A program made the translations under genes and the position numbers. The notes beneath the pieces are model-generated. The model had not been told where the DNA came from and searched no databases. It saw nothing but the letters and a program-made list of their open reading frames with translations. Below, in pieces: positions 35,978-44,879 of a stretch of DNA of 45,294 nucleotides (the stretch's first letter is position 1; every line of letters starts with the position of its first letter). The stretch spans positions 1-45,294 of the forward strand of contig JAKQIT010000144.1 of assembly GCA_029556915.1 (NCBI GenBank). The letters run 5' to 3'. This DNA comes from Pseudomonadota bacterium. Lineage in GTDB: Bacteria; Pseudomonadota; Gammaproteobacteria; Burkholderiales; Methylophilaceae.

Positions 35978-36291
35978 ATGATGTGATAAGTCGATTGTCT
36001 GAGTTGCTTGAGCAGCGCAAAAGCGCTGACCCAGCTTCATCATATGTGGCAAAATTATACGCCAAGGGTATGGATAGCATACTTAAAAAAGTAGGTGAAG
36101 AAGCGACTGAAACAGTGATTGCTGCTAAAGGCGGCAATAGGGAAGAGATTGTTTATGAAACGGCAGATTTATGGTTTCATACGCTGGTGATGCTAGCTAA
36201 AGCTGACATCAAACCACAAGAAATATTAGATGAGCTGGCTAGGCGTGAGGGTTTATCTGGCATAGCAGAGAAAGAAAGCAGACCAAAATGA
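35974..36291 (+). CDS. hisE: HisE, phosphoribosyl-ATP pyrophosphatase
   Basis: The product is 105 aa, all-alpha MazG-like. [32 protein letters not shown] and [18 protein letters not shown] contain the EExxE/ExxD metal-binding residues. It overlaps hisI and the HIT gene by 4 bp each, so the end of the histidine cluster is tightly coupled. Confidence 0.95.
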   Translation: MNDVISRLSELLEQRKSADPASSYVAKLYAKGMDSILKKVGEEATETVIAAKGGNREEIVYETADLWFHTLVMLAKADIKPQEILDELARREGLSGIAEKESRPK

Positions 36292-36626
36292 GCGCAGATT
36301 GTATTTTTTGCAAAATCGCTAGTGGTGCAATTCCATCCAAAAAAATGTATGAAGATGATGATGTGATTGCTTTTCATGACATTAACCCAGCAGCAAAGGT
36401 GCATTTTTTAATTGTGCCAAAATTGCATGTAGAAAGCTTACAAACTTGCGACACAACGCATCAGTCATTACTAGGAAAAATGTTATTACTTGCACCAAAA
36501 TTGGCAGCCGAGCAAGGGCTAAAAGGGTTTAAAACAGCCATCAATACGGGGCGTGAGGGTGGACAAGAAGTATTTCACTTGCACATGCACGTCTTAGGTG
36601 GATGGAAAACCATACCAAAATTATAG
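36288..36626 (+). CDS. HIT-family protein (HinT-like nucleoside phosphoramidase)
   Basis: The product is 112 aa. It begins [13 protein letters not shown] and ends with the histidine triad HLHMHVLGG, the HINT branch. Such enzymes hydrolyse AMP-lysine or other nucleoside phosphoramidates. In betaproteobacteria it regularly sits between hisE and tatA. It is coupled to hisE through an ATGA overlap. Confidence 0.92.
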   Translation: MSADCIFCKIASGAIPSKKMYEDDDVIAFHDINPAAKVHFLIVPKLHVESLQTCDTTHQSLLGKMLLLAPKLAAEQGLKGFKTAINTGREGGQEVFHLHMHVLGGWKTIPKL

Positions 36627-36636
36627 GAGAGATATT

Positions 36637-36846
36637 ATGGGTTCGCTGAGTATTTGGCATTGGTTAATTGTGTTGCTCATTGTCGTGTTGGTGTTTGGCA
36701 CAAAAAAACTTAAAAATATGGGTGGCGATGTAGGTGGTGCGGTAAACGAATTTAAAAAAGCCATGAAAGACGGGCAAATTTCGGATGAGACGGATAAAAA
36801 AGGCACCACCGTTGAAGGTGAAGTGACCGAAAAAACCAAAAATTAG
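36637..36846 (+). CDS. tatA: TatA, twin-arginine translocase pore subunit
   Basis: The product is 69 aa. The start was chosen at 36637 because AGGAGA lies 7 bases upstream and because the protein then begins [21 protein letters not shown], as expected. An in-frame ATG at 36598 would add a hydrophilic stretch before the helix. [27 protein letters not shown] is the amphipathic helix typical of TatA. It forms the variable-size channel for folded proteins. Confidence 0.94.
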   Translation: MGSLSIWHWLIVLLIVVLVFGTKKLKNMGGDVGGAVNEFKKAMKDGQISDETDKKGTTVEGEVTEKTKN

Positions 36847-36874
36847 TCGGATTAAAATTTACTAATCGGATTTT

Positions 36875-37414
36875 ATGTTTGATGTTTCTTTTTCTGAGTT
36901 GTTGATTATTGGCATTGTGGCTTTACTGGTCATCGGCCCAGAAAAATTACCTAAAGTTGCACGTACGGTAGGCGCATTTACAGGGCGAATGCAGCGCTAT
37001 GTGAGTCAAATGAAAGAAGAAGTGAACCGTGATTTGCGCTTTGAAGAATTGCAAAAGCTGCAACAAGAAATTCAAACGCAAGCCAATCAACTGAAAAACG
37101 TCGCGCAAACGCAGGTCAACGATTTAATACAGACCGTAGAAACCAATTTTTCTGAAAGCAACTTAGCACAAGAGAGTTTAGAAGCTTTTGAACTAACGCC
37201 CGTCGCGGAAAGTTCACGCAAATTATCCCAGTTCAAGAAACGTCCGTCTAAGCCTGTTGATACCCCATTGTTTGCAGATTTGCCAGCAGTACCCACCGTG
37301 AAAAAATCGCCTGCAGCAAAAGTACGCACTTCTAAAACAATAGTTAAAGAGGCCGCCAAAAAGTCAGCAGCAAAGAAAACAGTCAGTAAAAAACCGACGA
37401 CTCAGGTGCAATAA
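36875..37414 (+). CDS. tatB: TatB, twin-arginine translocase receptor subunit
   Basis: The product is 179 aa. MFDVSFSELLIIGIVALLVIGPEKLPKVARTVG is the TatB N-terminus, with a conserved Glu in the helix and the GPEKLP hinge. An amphipathic helix and a long Lys/Ala-rich tail (KKSAAKKTVSKKP) follow. It works with TatC in recognising Tat signal peptides. Confidence 0.94.
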   Translation: MFDVSFSELLIIGIVALLVIGPEKLPKVARTVGAFTGRMQRYVSQMKEEVNRDLRFEELQKLQQEIQTQANQLKNVAQTQVNDLIQTVETNFSESNLAQESLEAFELTPVAESSRKLSQFKKRPSKPVDTPLFADLPAVPTVKKSPAAKVRTSKTIVKEAAKKSAAKKTVSKKPTTQVQ

Positions 37415-37436
37415 TGCATCATAATTTAAGCGCATC

Positions 37437-38177
37437 GTGACACCTACCGAAAATTTTATTTCCCATTTGATTGAATTGCGCAATCGTTTGCTACGCATTG
37501 TTGCGGTTTTGGTTGTGGTATTTATTGCCTTTTTTCCGTTTGCCAATCAAATTTACGCGCAGCTTGCCGCCCCAATGCTTAATAGCTTGCCTGCAGGTGG
37601 GCAGATGATTGCAACTGATGTGACATCCGCCTTTTTTGTGCCCACCAAAGTGGCGATGATTGCGGCATTTGTCGTTTCGCTACCGCACACGATGTATCAG
37701 GTGTGGGCATTTGTGGCGCCCGGTCTATACGCGCATGAAAAAAAATGGATGGTTCCAACGATTGTAGCCAGTTGCCTATTATTTTTAGCCGGAATGGCAT
37801 TTGCTTACTTTTTTGTATTTGGCGTTGTCTTTGCTTTTATCATCAAAATTGCCCCGGCTGGCGTAGCCGTGATGACCGATATTGGCAATTATCTAGATTT
37901 TGTACTCACCTTATTTTTTGCTTTTGGGCTAGCTTTTCAAGTGCCCATTGCGGTAGTAATGGCGGTGCGCTTTGCTTGGGTGAGCGTGGCACAATTAAAA
38001 GAAGCGCGTGGTTATGTGATTGTAGGCGCGTTCATTATCGGCGCGATTTTTACTCCGCCCGATATTCTTTCGCAATTTATGCTGGCTGTGCCGATGTGGC
38101 TACTTTATGAGCTGGGTATTTTGGTGGCAGGTTTTATGCGAAATTCAGATGAAAATACCCTATTACCACCTGCTTAA
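37437..38177 (+). CDS. tatC: TatC, twin-arginine translocase core subunit
   Basis: The product is 246 aa from a GTG start (MTPTENFISHLIELRNRLLRI, with the conserved HLIELRNR). Six membrane helices are predicted. PHTMYQVWAFVAPGLYAHEKK (F-P-x-L-Y-x-x-E) and FIIGAIFTPPDILSQ are family signatures. It binds the twin-arginine motif. A likely client in this window is the Rieske protein at 40550. A terminator follows. Confidence 0.95.
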   Translation: MTPTENFISHLIELRNRLLRIVAVLVVVFIAFFPFANQIYAQLAAPMLNSLPAGGQMIATDVTSAFFVPTKVAMIAAFVVSLPHTMYQVWAFVAPGLYAHEKKWMVPTIVASCLLFLAGMAFAYFFVFGVVFAFIIKIAPAGVAVMTDIGNYLDFVLTLFFAFGLAFQVPIAVVMAVRFAWVSVAQLKEARGYVIVGAFIIGAIFTPPDILSQFMLAVPMWLLYELGILVAGFMRNSDENTLLPPA

Positions 38178-38210
38178 AAAACTTAGAAATCAACACGAAA
38201 TTGGCAAATA

Positions 38211-38237
38211 AAAAAGGCACTTTTAAAGTGCCTTTTT
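38211..38237 (+). terminator. Terminator after tatC
   Basis: AAAAAGGCACTTTTAAAGTGCCTTTTT forms a near-perfect hairpin with a T tract, 33 bases past the tatC stop. Confidence 0.9.
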
Positions 38238-38256
38238 GCATCAAATCAATTGACCA

Positions 38257-38291
38257 CCTCTGTAAGCCAGTCTGCATGCGGCTTGCAGAGG
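38257..38291 (+). repeat. REP-like palindrome, copy 3
   Basis: CCTCTGTAAGCC, loop AGTCTGCATGC, then GGCTTGCAGAGG. The loop is a variant of the one in copies 1 and 4. It is followed by AAAAATCTCTCGGGAGTTTT, which contains the motif seen near copy 1 at 18582. It lies between the convergent tatC and protease genes. Confidence 0.78.
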
Positions 38292-38361
38292 CGCAAAAAT
38301 CTCTCGGGAGTTTTTTTAAGCTAAAATGCGATTAAATTAAGCCGGCAATTTAGCTTTGGAT

Positions 38362-39561
38362 TTACTCGTTATTTTCTACTTTTGGCTTAGGTCGTTTACC
38401 TATCATGACGACCACACTTTTCTCAGCTTCATCTCTAAAAATTTTAACAGTTGCGTTTTTGTTGGGTGGAAGTGCGGCAATAATATTGAGCATGCTCGCA
38501 GTATCGGTAATCAATTGACCCTCAATGCTCAGCAACACATCTCCCGCATGCAACCCAGCCTTGCTGGCAGGGCTATCAGGGATGACGCCAGCCACCAATG
38601 CACCATTAGTACTTGGTAATTTAAAGGACTCTACCAACTCAGGCGATAAATCTTGCGCTTCAATACCAATCCAGCCGCGCGTTACGTCGCCACCTGCCAC
38701 AATTTGGTCCATCACTTGGCGCGCTAACGTGGCGGGAATCGCAAAGCCAATGCCCATTGAACCACCGCTACGTGAATAAATGGCGCTGTTGATGCCCACT
38801 AAGTTGCCTTCAGTGTCAACCAGTGCGCCACCTGAATTACCAGGATTTATCGATGCATCAGTTTGGATAAAGTTTTCAAAAGTATTGATGCCTAAATGAT
38901 TGCGCCCCAGCGCACTGACAATGCCTTGCGTGACCGTTTGCCCCACACCAAATGGATTGCCAATAGCAAGTACGACATCGCCTACATTGAGTTTGTCGGA
39001 GCTGGCAAAAGTAATGGCGGGTAAGTTTTCTGCCTCAATTTTAATCAGCGCTAAATCTGTTTCAGGATCGGTACCCACCACTTTAGCGGACATTTTTCTG
39101 CCATCAGATAAAGCAATTTCAATTTCATCTGCAGTAGCTACTACGTGGTTATTCGTTAAAATAAGGCCCTGCTCGCTCACAATTACCCCTGAGCCTAGAC
39201 TGTTTTCAGGTTGCGCTTGCGAGTCAGGGTCATCAAGTTGATCGCCAAAAAAATGGCGGAACATAGGGTCATCTAAAAAATCTTGATGTGGATTTTCAAC
39301 CACTTTTTTACTGGTAAAAATATTGACTACCGCAGGCATCGCTTTTTTCACGGCTATGCTGTAAGAGCCTGCAACATTAGGGGCAGGTGTAGGTTCAGCC
39401 TGCTTAATTGTCACCGCTTCGATAGGATTGGCAGTGTTGGCGTTAAGTAAATCTACTAATAAATTAGGAAAAAATAACCGTAACACAAACAGTAATCCTA
39501 AACATGCGGTAACGCTTTGTGCAAAAATTAGCCAGAGTTTTTTAGTAAACGAAGATTTCAT
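38362..39561 (-). CDS. DegS/AlgW-like HtrA serine protease, membrane-anchored, one PDZ domain
   Basis: The product is 399 aa. One N-terminal hydrophobic segment (about 8-28) anchors it or serves as a signal. The trypsin-like domain has the triad His in LTNNHVVATADE, Asp in DPETDLALIKIE and Ser in INPGNSGGALVD. A single PDZ domain follows (SKAGLHAGDVLLSIEGQ). One PDZ and the retained anchor point to the DegS/AlgW branch, which senses misfolded outer-membrane proteins, rather than DegP with two PDZ domains. No rseA/rseP is near. It is divergent from the Nif3-like gene. Confidence 0.9.
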   Translation of the reverse strand: MKSSFTKKLWLIFAQSVTACLGLLFVLRLFFPNLLVDLLNANTANPIEAVTIKQAEPTPAPNVAGSYSIAVKKAMPAVVNIFTSKKVVENPHQDFLDDPMFRHFFGDQLDDPDSQAQPENSLGSGVIVSEQGLILTNNHVVATADEIEIALSDGRKMSAKVVGTDPETDLALIKIEAENLPAITFASSDKLNVGDVVLAIGNPFGVGQTVTQGIVSALGRNHLGINTFENFIQTDASINPGNSGGALVDTEGNLVGINSAIYSRSGGSMGIGFAIPATLARQVMDQIVAGGDVTRGWIGIEAQDLSPELVESFKLPSTNGALVAGVIPDSPASKAGLHAGDVLLSIEGQLITDTASMLNIIAALPPNKNATVKIFRDEAEKSVVVMIGKRPKPKVENNE

Positions 39562-39642
39562 TGATGTAAGAAGTGTATTTGCTAAAGCTATAATGTGAGG
39601 CCAGTTATATAAAATTCAATCTGCTTTAAAAAGGAGGTGCCC

Positions 39643-40392
39643 ATGGTGCTTGTTCAAGAACTTGCTCATTATACTCAACAACTCTTACAAATTGAGCGTT
39701 TTAAAGATTATTGCCCTAATGGTTTGCAGGTGGAAGGTAAATCAGAGATACGCAAAATTGTTTCCGGAGTAAGCGCGAGCATGGCTTTACTTGAAGCAGC
39801 ACACAAGGCCAAGGCGGATTTGATTTTAGTACACCATGGTTATTTTTGGAAAAATGAAGATGTACGCGTAGTTGGTATCAAGCGCCGTCGGCTGGCTTAT
39901 TTACTGAAACATGATTTGAATTTAATGGCTTATCATTTGCCTTTAGATGCGCATGCTGAGTTAGGCAATAACGCGCAGCTTGCCCGCATTTTGTGCATTA
40001 CGCCAGTTGGGTTTGCGGGCGAGTCAGGTATTTTGGCTTATGGAAAATTATTGCAAGCCATGCCTTTGCAACATTTTGCGGCACAGGTAGAAATGGCGCT
40101 GCAGCGTAAGCCTTTAGTAATGGGTAATGCGCAAAAGTCTGTGCAAACCGTGGCATGGTGCACAGGTGCCGCGCAAGGGTACATGGAAGAAGCGATAGCA
40201 CTTGGAGTGGACGTCTTTATTAGCGGAGAGGTGTCTGAACAAACCACGCATTTAGCCCTAGAATCAGGAGTGGCATATATCGCGGCAGGGCATCACGCCA
40301 CCGAGCGTTATGGTGTGCAAGCGCTTGGTGCGCACTTAGCAGAAAAATTTAATATCCAGCATGAATTTATAGATATTAAGAACCCAGTTTAA
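39643..40392 (+). CDS. Nif3-like dinuclear metal centre protein (YbgI family)
   Basis: The product is 249 aa. The start was chosen at 39643, 5 bases after a perfect AAGGAGG; a GTG two codons upstream lies inside that ribosome site. [44 protein letters not shown] and [15 protein letters not shown] supply the metal-ligand His, Asp and Glu residues. The family forms toroidal hexamers. Its cellular role is unsettled (GTP cyclohydrolase-related activity has been proposed for some). Confidence 0.92.
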   Translation: MVLVQELAHYTQQLLQIERFKDYCPNGLQVEGKSEIRKIVSGVSASMALLEAAHKAKADLILVHHGYFWKNEDVRVVGIKRRRLAYLLKHDLNLMAYHLPLDAHAELGNNAQLARILCITPVGFAGESGILAYGKLLQAMPLQHFAAQVEMALQRKPLVMGNAQKSVQTVAWCTGAAQGYMEEAIALGVDVFISGEVSEQTTHLALESGVAYIAAGHHATERYGVQALGAHLAEKFNIQHEFIDIKNPV

Positions 40393-40424
40393 TTGTTTTA
40401 TATCAATAAGTTATAAAATATAAC

Positions 40425-40453
40425 TTTAAATTGCTATGAAGAAAATGTATAAT
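40425..40453 (+). promoter_or_regulatory. Promoter of the petABC operon
   Basis: TTTAAA (40425-40430) and a perfect TATAAT (40448-40453) are separated by 17 bp. The start near 40460 leaves a leader of about 90 bases before petA. Confidence 0.55.
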
Positions 40454-40549
40454 GCGCTCAGTTTGAAATCAGCAGTAAAAATTATGAGCCTAGCAGTTTT
40501 TATTTAGCATCGAAATTGAGCGCCTCAAAAAGGCAAGAAAAGGAAAGCA

Positions 40550-41152
40550 ATGTCAAACAATTCGAATGACAAAAATCAAACAAAAGCCGAAATAGATCAA
40601 GAGAAACGCAAATTCTTAATTGCAACTTCTGCGGTTGGTGCGGTTGGTGCGGCGGTTGCTGCTGTGCCCTTTGTGGCCAGTATGACGCCAAGTGAGCGTG
40701 CAAAAGCTGCTGGGGCACCTGTGGAGGTGGATATTAGCAAAATAGCCCCTGGTGAGATGAAAATCGACGAATACCGTGGGCAACCATTATGGATTATTCA
40801 CCGCACTGACGAGCAAATAGCTAAGCTTGCTAATCACGAAGCGCAGTTGTCTGATCCCAATTTAGACGTGCCTCAGCAGCCAGAGTACTGTAAAAACAAA
40901 GATCGTGCGATCAATCCAAAATATGCTGTGATGTTGGGTACTTGTACGCATTTAGGTTGTTCGCCAGGACAAAACTTTACTGTTACCCCGGATTGGGATG
41001 GCGGTTTTATTTGTGCTTGTCATGGTTCCAAGTTTGATTTGTCTGGTCGCGTCTATAAAGGTTCTCCCGCACCAACAAATTTAGTGGTGCCGCCACATCA
41101 ATATTTAACTGAAACCACCTTGTTGATTGGTGTAGATAAGGAATCCGCATAA
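40550..41152 (+). CDS. petA: PetA, Rieske iron-sulfur subunit of cytochrome bc1
   Basis: The product is 200 aa. The [2Fe-2S] ligands are in GTCTHLGC and CACHGSKFD. An N-terminal segment [28 protein letters not shown] forms the membrane anchor and Tat signal. Its motif is K-R instead of the usual R-R. An AGGAAAG ribosome site precedes the ATG. It oxidises ubiquinol on the periplasmic side. It overlaps petB by one base (TAATG). Confidence 0.94.
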   Translation: MSNNSNDKNQTKAEIDQEKRKFLIATSAVGAVGAAVAAVPFVASMTPSERAKAAGAPVEVDISKIAPGEMKIDEYRGQPLWIIHRTDEQIAKLANHEAQLSDPNLDVPQQPEYCKNKDRAINPKYAVMLGTCTHLGCSPGQNFTVTPDWDGGFICACHGSKFDLSGRVYKGSPAPTNLVVPPHQYLTETTLLIGVDKESA

Positions 41153-42426
41153 TGAATAAGTATATGGAACAACTGTTGGGTTGGGTCGATGCGCGCTTTC
41201 CGCTCACAAGTAATATAAAAGCCCACTTAACTGAATATTACGCGCCAAAAAACTTTAACTTTTGGTACTTCTTTGGCTCACTTGCGCTATTAGTGCTGGT
41301 GTTGCAAATAGTGACGGGCATCTTTTTAACCATGCACTATAAGCCAGAGGCGGACATGGCGTTCGCCTCGGTGGAATACATCATGCGCGATGTGCCGTTT
41401 GGTAAGATGATTCGCTATATGCACTCTACGGGAGCTTCACTGTTTTTTGTGGTGATTTACTTACACATGTTCCGTGGCCTTTTATATGGTTCATACCGCA
41501 ATCCGCGTGAGCTTATTTGGTTGTTTGGTATGGGCATATTTTTGGCGCTGATGGGTGAGGCGTTTTTTGGTTACCTGTTACCTTGGGGGCAAATGTCTTA
41601 CTGGGGTGCGCAGGTGATTACCAGTTTATTTGGTACCGTGCCGCTTATTGGGCCAGATATTGCGGAATGGCTGCGTGGTGATTATCTAACCTCAGACGCA
41701 ACACTTAATCGCTTTTTTGCTTTCCATGTTATTGCTTTGCCTTTAGTGTTATGTGGTTTGGTAGCAGCGCATATTATTGCCTTGCACGAAGTGGGCTCAA
41801 ACAACCCAGATGGTGTAGAAATTAAAAAGTTAAAAGATAAAACGACAGGCATTCCGCTAGATGGCATTCCATTTCACCCTTACTACACGGTAAAAGATAT
41901 TGTCGGCGTTGTGGTGTTTTTAATTGTGTTTGCGGCGATTATCTTTTTTGCCCCTGAAATGGGTGGTTACTTCTTAGAGGCCAATAATTTTGTGCCAGCT
42001 AACCCACTGGTAACGCCAGCGCATATCGCGCCTACTTGGTATTTCACGCCGTATTACTCTATTTTGCGTGCAGTGCCACCGATTGGGATTTCGCAGTTTC
42101 CAGGGGTGGTGGCGATGGGATTGTCTGTCGTGGCGTTTGCATTTTTGCCTTGGTTAGACCGTAGCCCAGTAAAATCTATTCGCTATAAAGGCAACTTATA
42201 CAAAGGCTGGTTAGCAGCATTTGTGGTGAGCTTTTTTGTGTTGGGTTATTTAGGCACTGTGCCGGCAGATGTATGGGGACAATTCGGTCCTTGGTTAGGC
42301 AAAGCGGATATAGCCACTGTGATTGCGCGTATTTTTACCGCAATTTATTTCTTGTTCTTTATTTTAATGCCGTGGTATAGCAAAAAAGATAAAACCAAGC
42401 CCGTGCCAACTAGAGTGACAGGATAA
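41152..42426 (+). CDS. petB: PetB, cytochrome b subunit of bc1
   Basis: The product is 424 aa with eight to nine membrane helices. Heme ligands are visible in HSTGASLFFVVIYLHMFRGLLYGSYR and RFFAFHVIALPLVLCGLVAAHIIALHEVGSNNP. The quinol-site motif appears as PTWYFTPYYSILRA (the PEWY-equivalent region is altered to PTWY). Fused b plus subunit-IV form, as in proteobacteria. Second gene of petABC. Confidence 0.95.
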   Translation: MNKYMEQLLGWVDARFPLTSNIKAHLTEYYAPKNFNFWYFFGSLALLVLVLQIVTGIFLTMHYKPEADMAFASVEYIMRDVPFGKMIRYMHSTGASLFFVVIYLHMFRGLLYGSYRNPRELIWLFGMGIFLALMGEAFFGYLLPWGQMSYWGAQVITSLFGTVPLIGPDIAEWLRGDYLTSDATLNRFFAFHVIALPLVLCGLVAAHIIALHEVGSNNPDGVEIKKLKDKTTGIPLDGIPFHPYYTVKDIVGVVVFLIVFAAIIFFAPEMGGYFLEANNFVPANPLVTPAHIAPTWYFTPYYSILRAVPPIGISQFPGVVAMGLSVVAFAFLPWLDRSPVKSIRYKGNLYKGWLAAFVVSFFVLGYLGTVPADVWGQFGPWLGKADIATVIARIFTAIYFLFFILMPWYSKKDKTKPVPTRVTG

Positions 42427-42431
42427 TCATC

Positions 42432-43154
42432 ATGCACATGAAAACTCAAATGAAAAAAGCCTTGTTTGCACTGTTGCTTTTGCCAACATTTAGCTTAGCT
42501 AATACTGCAGTGCATTTAGACAAAGCGCCTATTGATGCGTCTAATCATGCTTCATTGCAGCGTGGTGCGCGTACTTTTATTAACAATTGTTTAAATTGCC
42601 ACAGCGCAAATTACATGCGTTATAACCGCTTGCAAGATATTGGTCTGACTGAAAAGCAAATTAAAGAAAATCTGCTTTTTACAGCCGATAAAATTGGTGA
42701 CCCAATGAAATCAGCCATGAATAAAAAAGATGCTAAAAAATGGTTTGGTGTAGCACCACCTGATTTGTCTGTAGAAGTACGTGCCCGTGGGGCAGATTGG
42801 GTTTATAGCTACATGCGCGCTTTTTACCGCGATGAGACAAGCCCAACTGGCTGGAAAAACTGCGTGTTTGACCCTAACTCATGCAGCGTCGGCATGCCGC
42901 ACGTATTGTACGAACTGCAAGGTGAGCAGCGCATGAACCATGAAACACACAAGCTGGAATTAGTTAAAACAGGAAAAATGTCAGTGGACGAATACGACGC
43001 CATGATTGGTGATTTGACCAACTATATGGCGTTTATGGCTGACCCGACAAAACTACAATATAGTCGTGCTGGCATTTTTGTTTTGCTATTTTTAGGTGTG
43101 TTGCTCGTACTAGCCTATAAACTTAAAAAAGCCTACTGGAAGGATATACATTAA
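42432..43154 (+). CDS. petC: PetC, cytochrome c1 subunit of bc1
   Basis: The product is 240 aa. A signal peptide (ALFALLLLPTFSLA) is followed by heme c binding at NNCLNCHSANYMRYNRL, then FGVAPPDLSVEVRARG and SVGMPHVLYELQGEQ (heme-ligand Met region). A C-terminal membrane anchor (about 212-230, IFVLLFLGVLLVLAYKLKKAYW) completes it. It passes electrons to soluble cytochromes such as the c4 at 17702. Confidence 0.95.
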   Translation: MHMKTQMKKALFALLLLPTFSLANTAVHLDKAPIDASNHASLQRGARTFINNCLNCHSANYMRYNRLQDIGLTEKQIKENLLFTADKIGDPMKSAMNKKDAKKWFGVAPPDLSVEVRARGADWVYSYMRAFYRDETSPTGWKNCVFDPNSCSVGMPHVLYELQGEQRMNHETHKLELVKTGKMSVDEYDAMIGDLTNYMAFMADPTKLQYSRAGIFVLLFLGVLLVLAYKLKKAYWKDIH

Positions 43155-43157
43155 ATT

Positions 43158-43757
43158 ATGATGACTTTATACTCGGGGACAACAGACCCCTACAGTCACC
43201 GTTGCCGCATCGTGCTTTTTGAAAAAGGCATGGATTTTCAAGTGATCGATGTTGATATGGCCAACAAGCCAGAAGATTTGGCAATTATTAACCCGTACAA
43301 TCATGTGCCAGTGTTGGTGGAGCGTGATTTAATTTTGTCTGAAGCCAATATTATTAACGAATATATCGATGAGCGCTTTCCGCATCCTCAGTTGATGCCG
43401 CCTGATCCTGTCATGCGCGCACGGGCAAGATTGTTTTTATACAATTTTGAAAAAGAACTGTTTGATCACATTAAAGATATTGAATCTGATGATGAAGAAA
43501 AGGCAGATAAAGCTCGCAAAACGATTGCCGATAATTTAACGCAACTAGTGCCAATTTTTGGCAGACAAAATTATTTGTTGGGTGACGATTATTCAATGTT
43601 GGATGTTGCGGTAACACCGTTATTGTGGCGTTTGGGTCACTATGGCATCAACTTGCCAAACCAAGCTGCACCCATTTTAAAATATGCGGAGCGTTTATTC
43701 TCTAGACCGCTTTATGCTGACGCGATGACTCCATCAGAAAAGGTTATGAGAAAATAG
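43158..43757 (+). CDS. sspA: SspA, stringent starvation protein A (GST-fold RNA polymerase partner)
   Basis: The product is 199 aa, a glutathione-transferase fold. MTLYSGTTDPYSHRCRIVLFEKGMDF opens the thioredoxin-like domain, then INPYNHVPVLVERDLILSEANIINEYIDERFPHPQLMP, then the all-helix domain. In E. coli SspA binds sigma-70 RNA polymerase holoenzyme and does not use glutathione. It lies 3 bases after petC and precedes sspB, the usual order. Confidence 0.94.
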   Translation: MMTLYSGTTDPYSHRCRIVLFEKGMDFQVIDVDMANKPEDLAIINPYNHVPVLVERDLILSEANIINEYIDERFPHPQLMPPDPVMRARARLFLYNFEKELFDHIKDIESDDEEKADKARKTIADNLTQLVPIFGRQNYLLGDDYSMLDVAVTPLLWRLGHYGINLPNQAAPILKYAERLFSRPLYADAMTPSEKVMRK

Positions 43758-43794
43758 CAAAAAAGATGTTTTTAATCGCATCTTCATAGCACCT

Positions 43795-43829
43795 GCCCTG
43801 TAAGCCAATATCCATGTGGCTTCCAGGGC
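43795..43829 (+). repeat. REP-like palindrome, copy 4
   Basis: GCCCTGTAAGCC, loop AATATCCATGT, then GGCTTCCAGGGC: the longest stem of the four copies. It lies between sspA and sspB, after a short AAGATG...CATCTT hairpin at 43763-43784. Confidence 0.78.
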
Positions 43830-43837
43830 ATTCATTT

Positions 43838-43864
43838 TTGCTCGGCAGTATTTTGGTATATAAA
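43838..43864 (+). promoter_or_regulatory. Possible promoter of sspB
   Basis: TTGCTC (43838-43843) and TATAAA (43859-43864, within TATATAAATA) are 15 bp apart. This would give sspB its own transcript beyond the REP copy. Confidence 0.3.
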
Positions 43865-43909
43865 TAGCGCGTTTTTAGTAAATTTTAATGACGTTTCAAC
43901 ATCAAAATC

Positions 43910-44527
43910 ATGACAACCTACACTTCAACAAAACCCTACATGGTGCGCGCCATACACGAATGGTGCATTGATAACGGACTTACGCCACATTTGCTAGTAG
44001 CGGTGGATGCGCACACTCGCGTGCCGATGGCCTACGTTAAAGACGGTGAAATTGTGCTCAACATCAATTACACCGCCACTAAAGATTTGCATATTGATAA
44101 TGAGGCGATTAGTTTCTCTGCGCGTTTTGGCGGAGTCTCACAAAATCTTTATGTGCCAATGCATGCAGTTAAGGGGCTTTTTGCACGTGAGAATGGTCAG
44201 GGCATGTTCTTTGAAGTTGGTACACCCCCTGAAAATACGACAAAACCTGCTAGTAACTTATTGCATGAAGCAAATACTGCAAAAAGTAAAGCGGACTTAA
44301 AGGCTCTAATTATATTGGGCAAAGAGCGTGGTTATGTGACCTATGCTGAAATTAAAGACCACGTAGCAGATGATGTGCAGGACTCGGAGCAAATTGATGC
44401 CATCATTAGCATGATTAACGACATGGGAATTCAAGTGTATGAAAGTGCCCCAGATAAGCCAGAACCGCCATCTTCAAGCCAAAAAAGACCAATTAGCAAA
44501 AAGCCTACGCTAACTATTGTAAAATAA
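43910..44527 (+). CDS. sspB: SspB ClpXP adaptor with an inserted sigma-70 region 1.1-like domain
   Basis: The product is 205 aa, longer than usual SspB (about 130-165). Residues 7-104 are the SspB substrate-binding fold: TKPYMVRAIHEWCIDNGLTPHLLV, VLNINYTATKDLHI, FSARFGGVSQNLYVPMHAV. It delivers ssrA-tagged and other substrates to ClpXP. Residues about 125-182 (ADLKALIILGKERGYVTYAE, then IDAIISMINDMGIQVYESAP) closely match region 1.1 of the housekeeping sigma factor RpoD. Residues 183-205 form a flexible Pro/Ser/Lys linker ending TLTIVK, which fits the ClpX-binding peptide at the end of SspB (E. coli LRVVK). All three parts are in one frame. No strong ribosome site precedes the ATG. Confidence 0.9.
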   Translation: MTTYTSTKPYMVRAIHEWCIDNGLTPHLLVAVDAHTRVPMAYVKDGEIVLNINYTATKDLHIDNEAISFSARFGGVSQNLYVPMHAVKGLFARENGQGMFFEVGTPPENTTKPASNLLHEANTAKSKADLKALIILGKERGYVTYAEIKDHVADDVQDSEQIDAIISMINDMGIQVYESAPDKPEPPSSSQKRPISKKPTLTIVK

Positions 44528-44528
44528 C

Positions 44529-44556
44529 TTACCTTTTTTCAAAATTTGCGTATAAT
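44529..44556 (+). promoter_or_regulatory. Promoter of the tRNA-tuf cluster
   Basis: TTACCT (44529-44534) and a perfect TATAAT (44551-44556) are separated by 16 bp. The -10 lies inside the palindrome GCGTATAATACGC. The start near 44563 is 12 bases before the first tRNA. Confidence 0.6.
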
Positions 44557-44574
44557 ACGCAACTCAAAATTAAC

Positions 44575-44650
44575 GCCGGGTTAGCTCAGTTGGTAGAGCA
44601 GCGCACTTGTAATGCGAAGGTCATCAGTTCGATTCCGATACCCGGCACCA
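44575..44650 (+). tRNA. tRNA-Thr (anticodon TGT)
   Basis: 76 bases including encoded CCA. The acceptor GCCGGGT pairs with ACCCGGC, the D arm is AGCTCAGTTGGTAGAGC, the anticodon loop is CTTGTAA, and the T arm is CAGTTCGATTCCGAT-type. First of four tRNAs in the order seen as thrU-tyrU-glyT-thrT-tufB in E. coli. Confidence 0.97.
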
Positions 44651-44736
44651 ATTTTCTCAAAGCTTTTACCCATTTATATAGAACGCAGATAGTTTGACAT
44701 CAGGTTAAATTATCAGCATAATAACGGGTTCGGTTT

Positions 44737-44823
<87 letters not shown>

Positions 44824-44879
44824 TTATTGAGTAGCAGCAAGTTGTAAAGAGCCTGTAGGCGTAGGTGTTAAGTGGCTAT

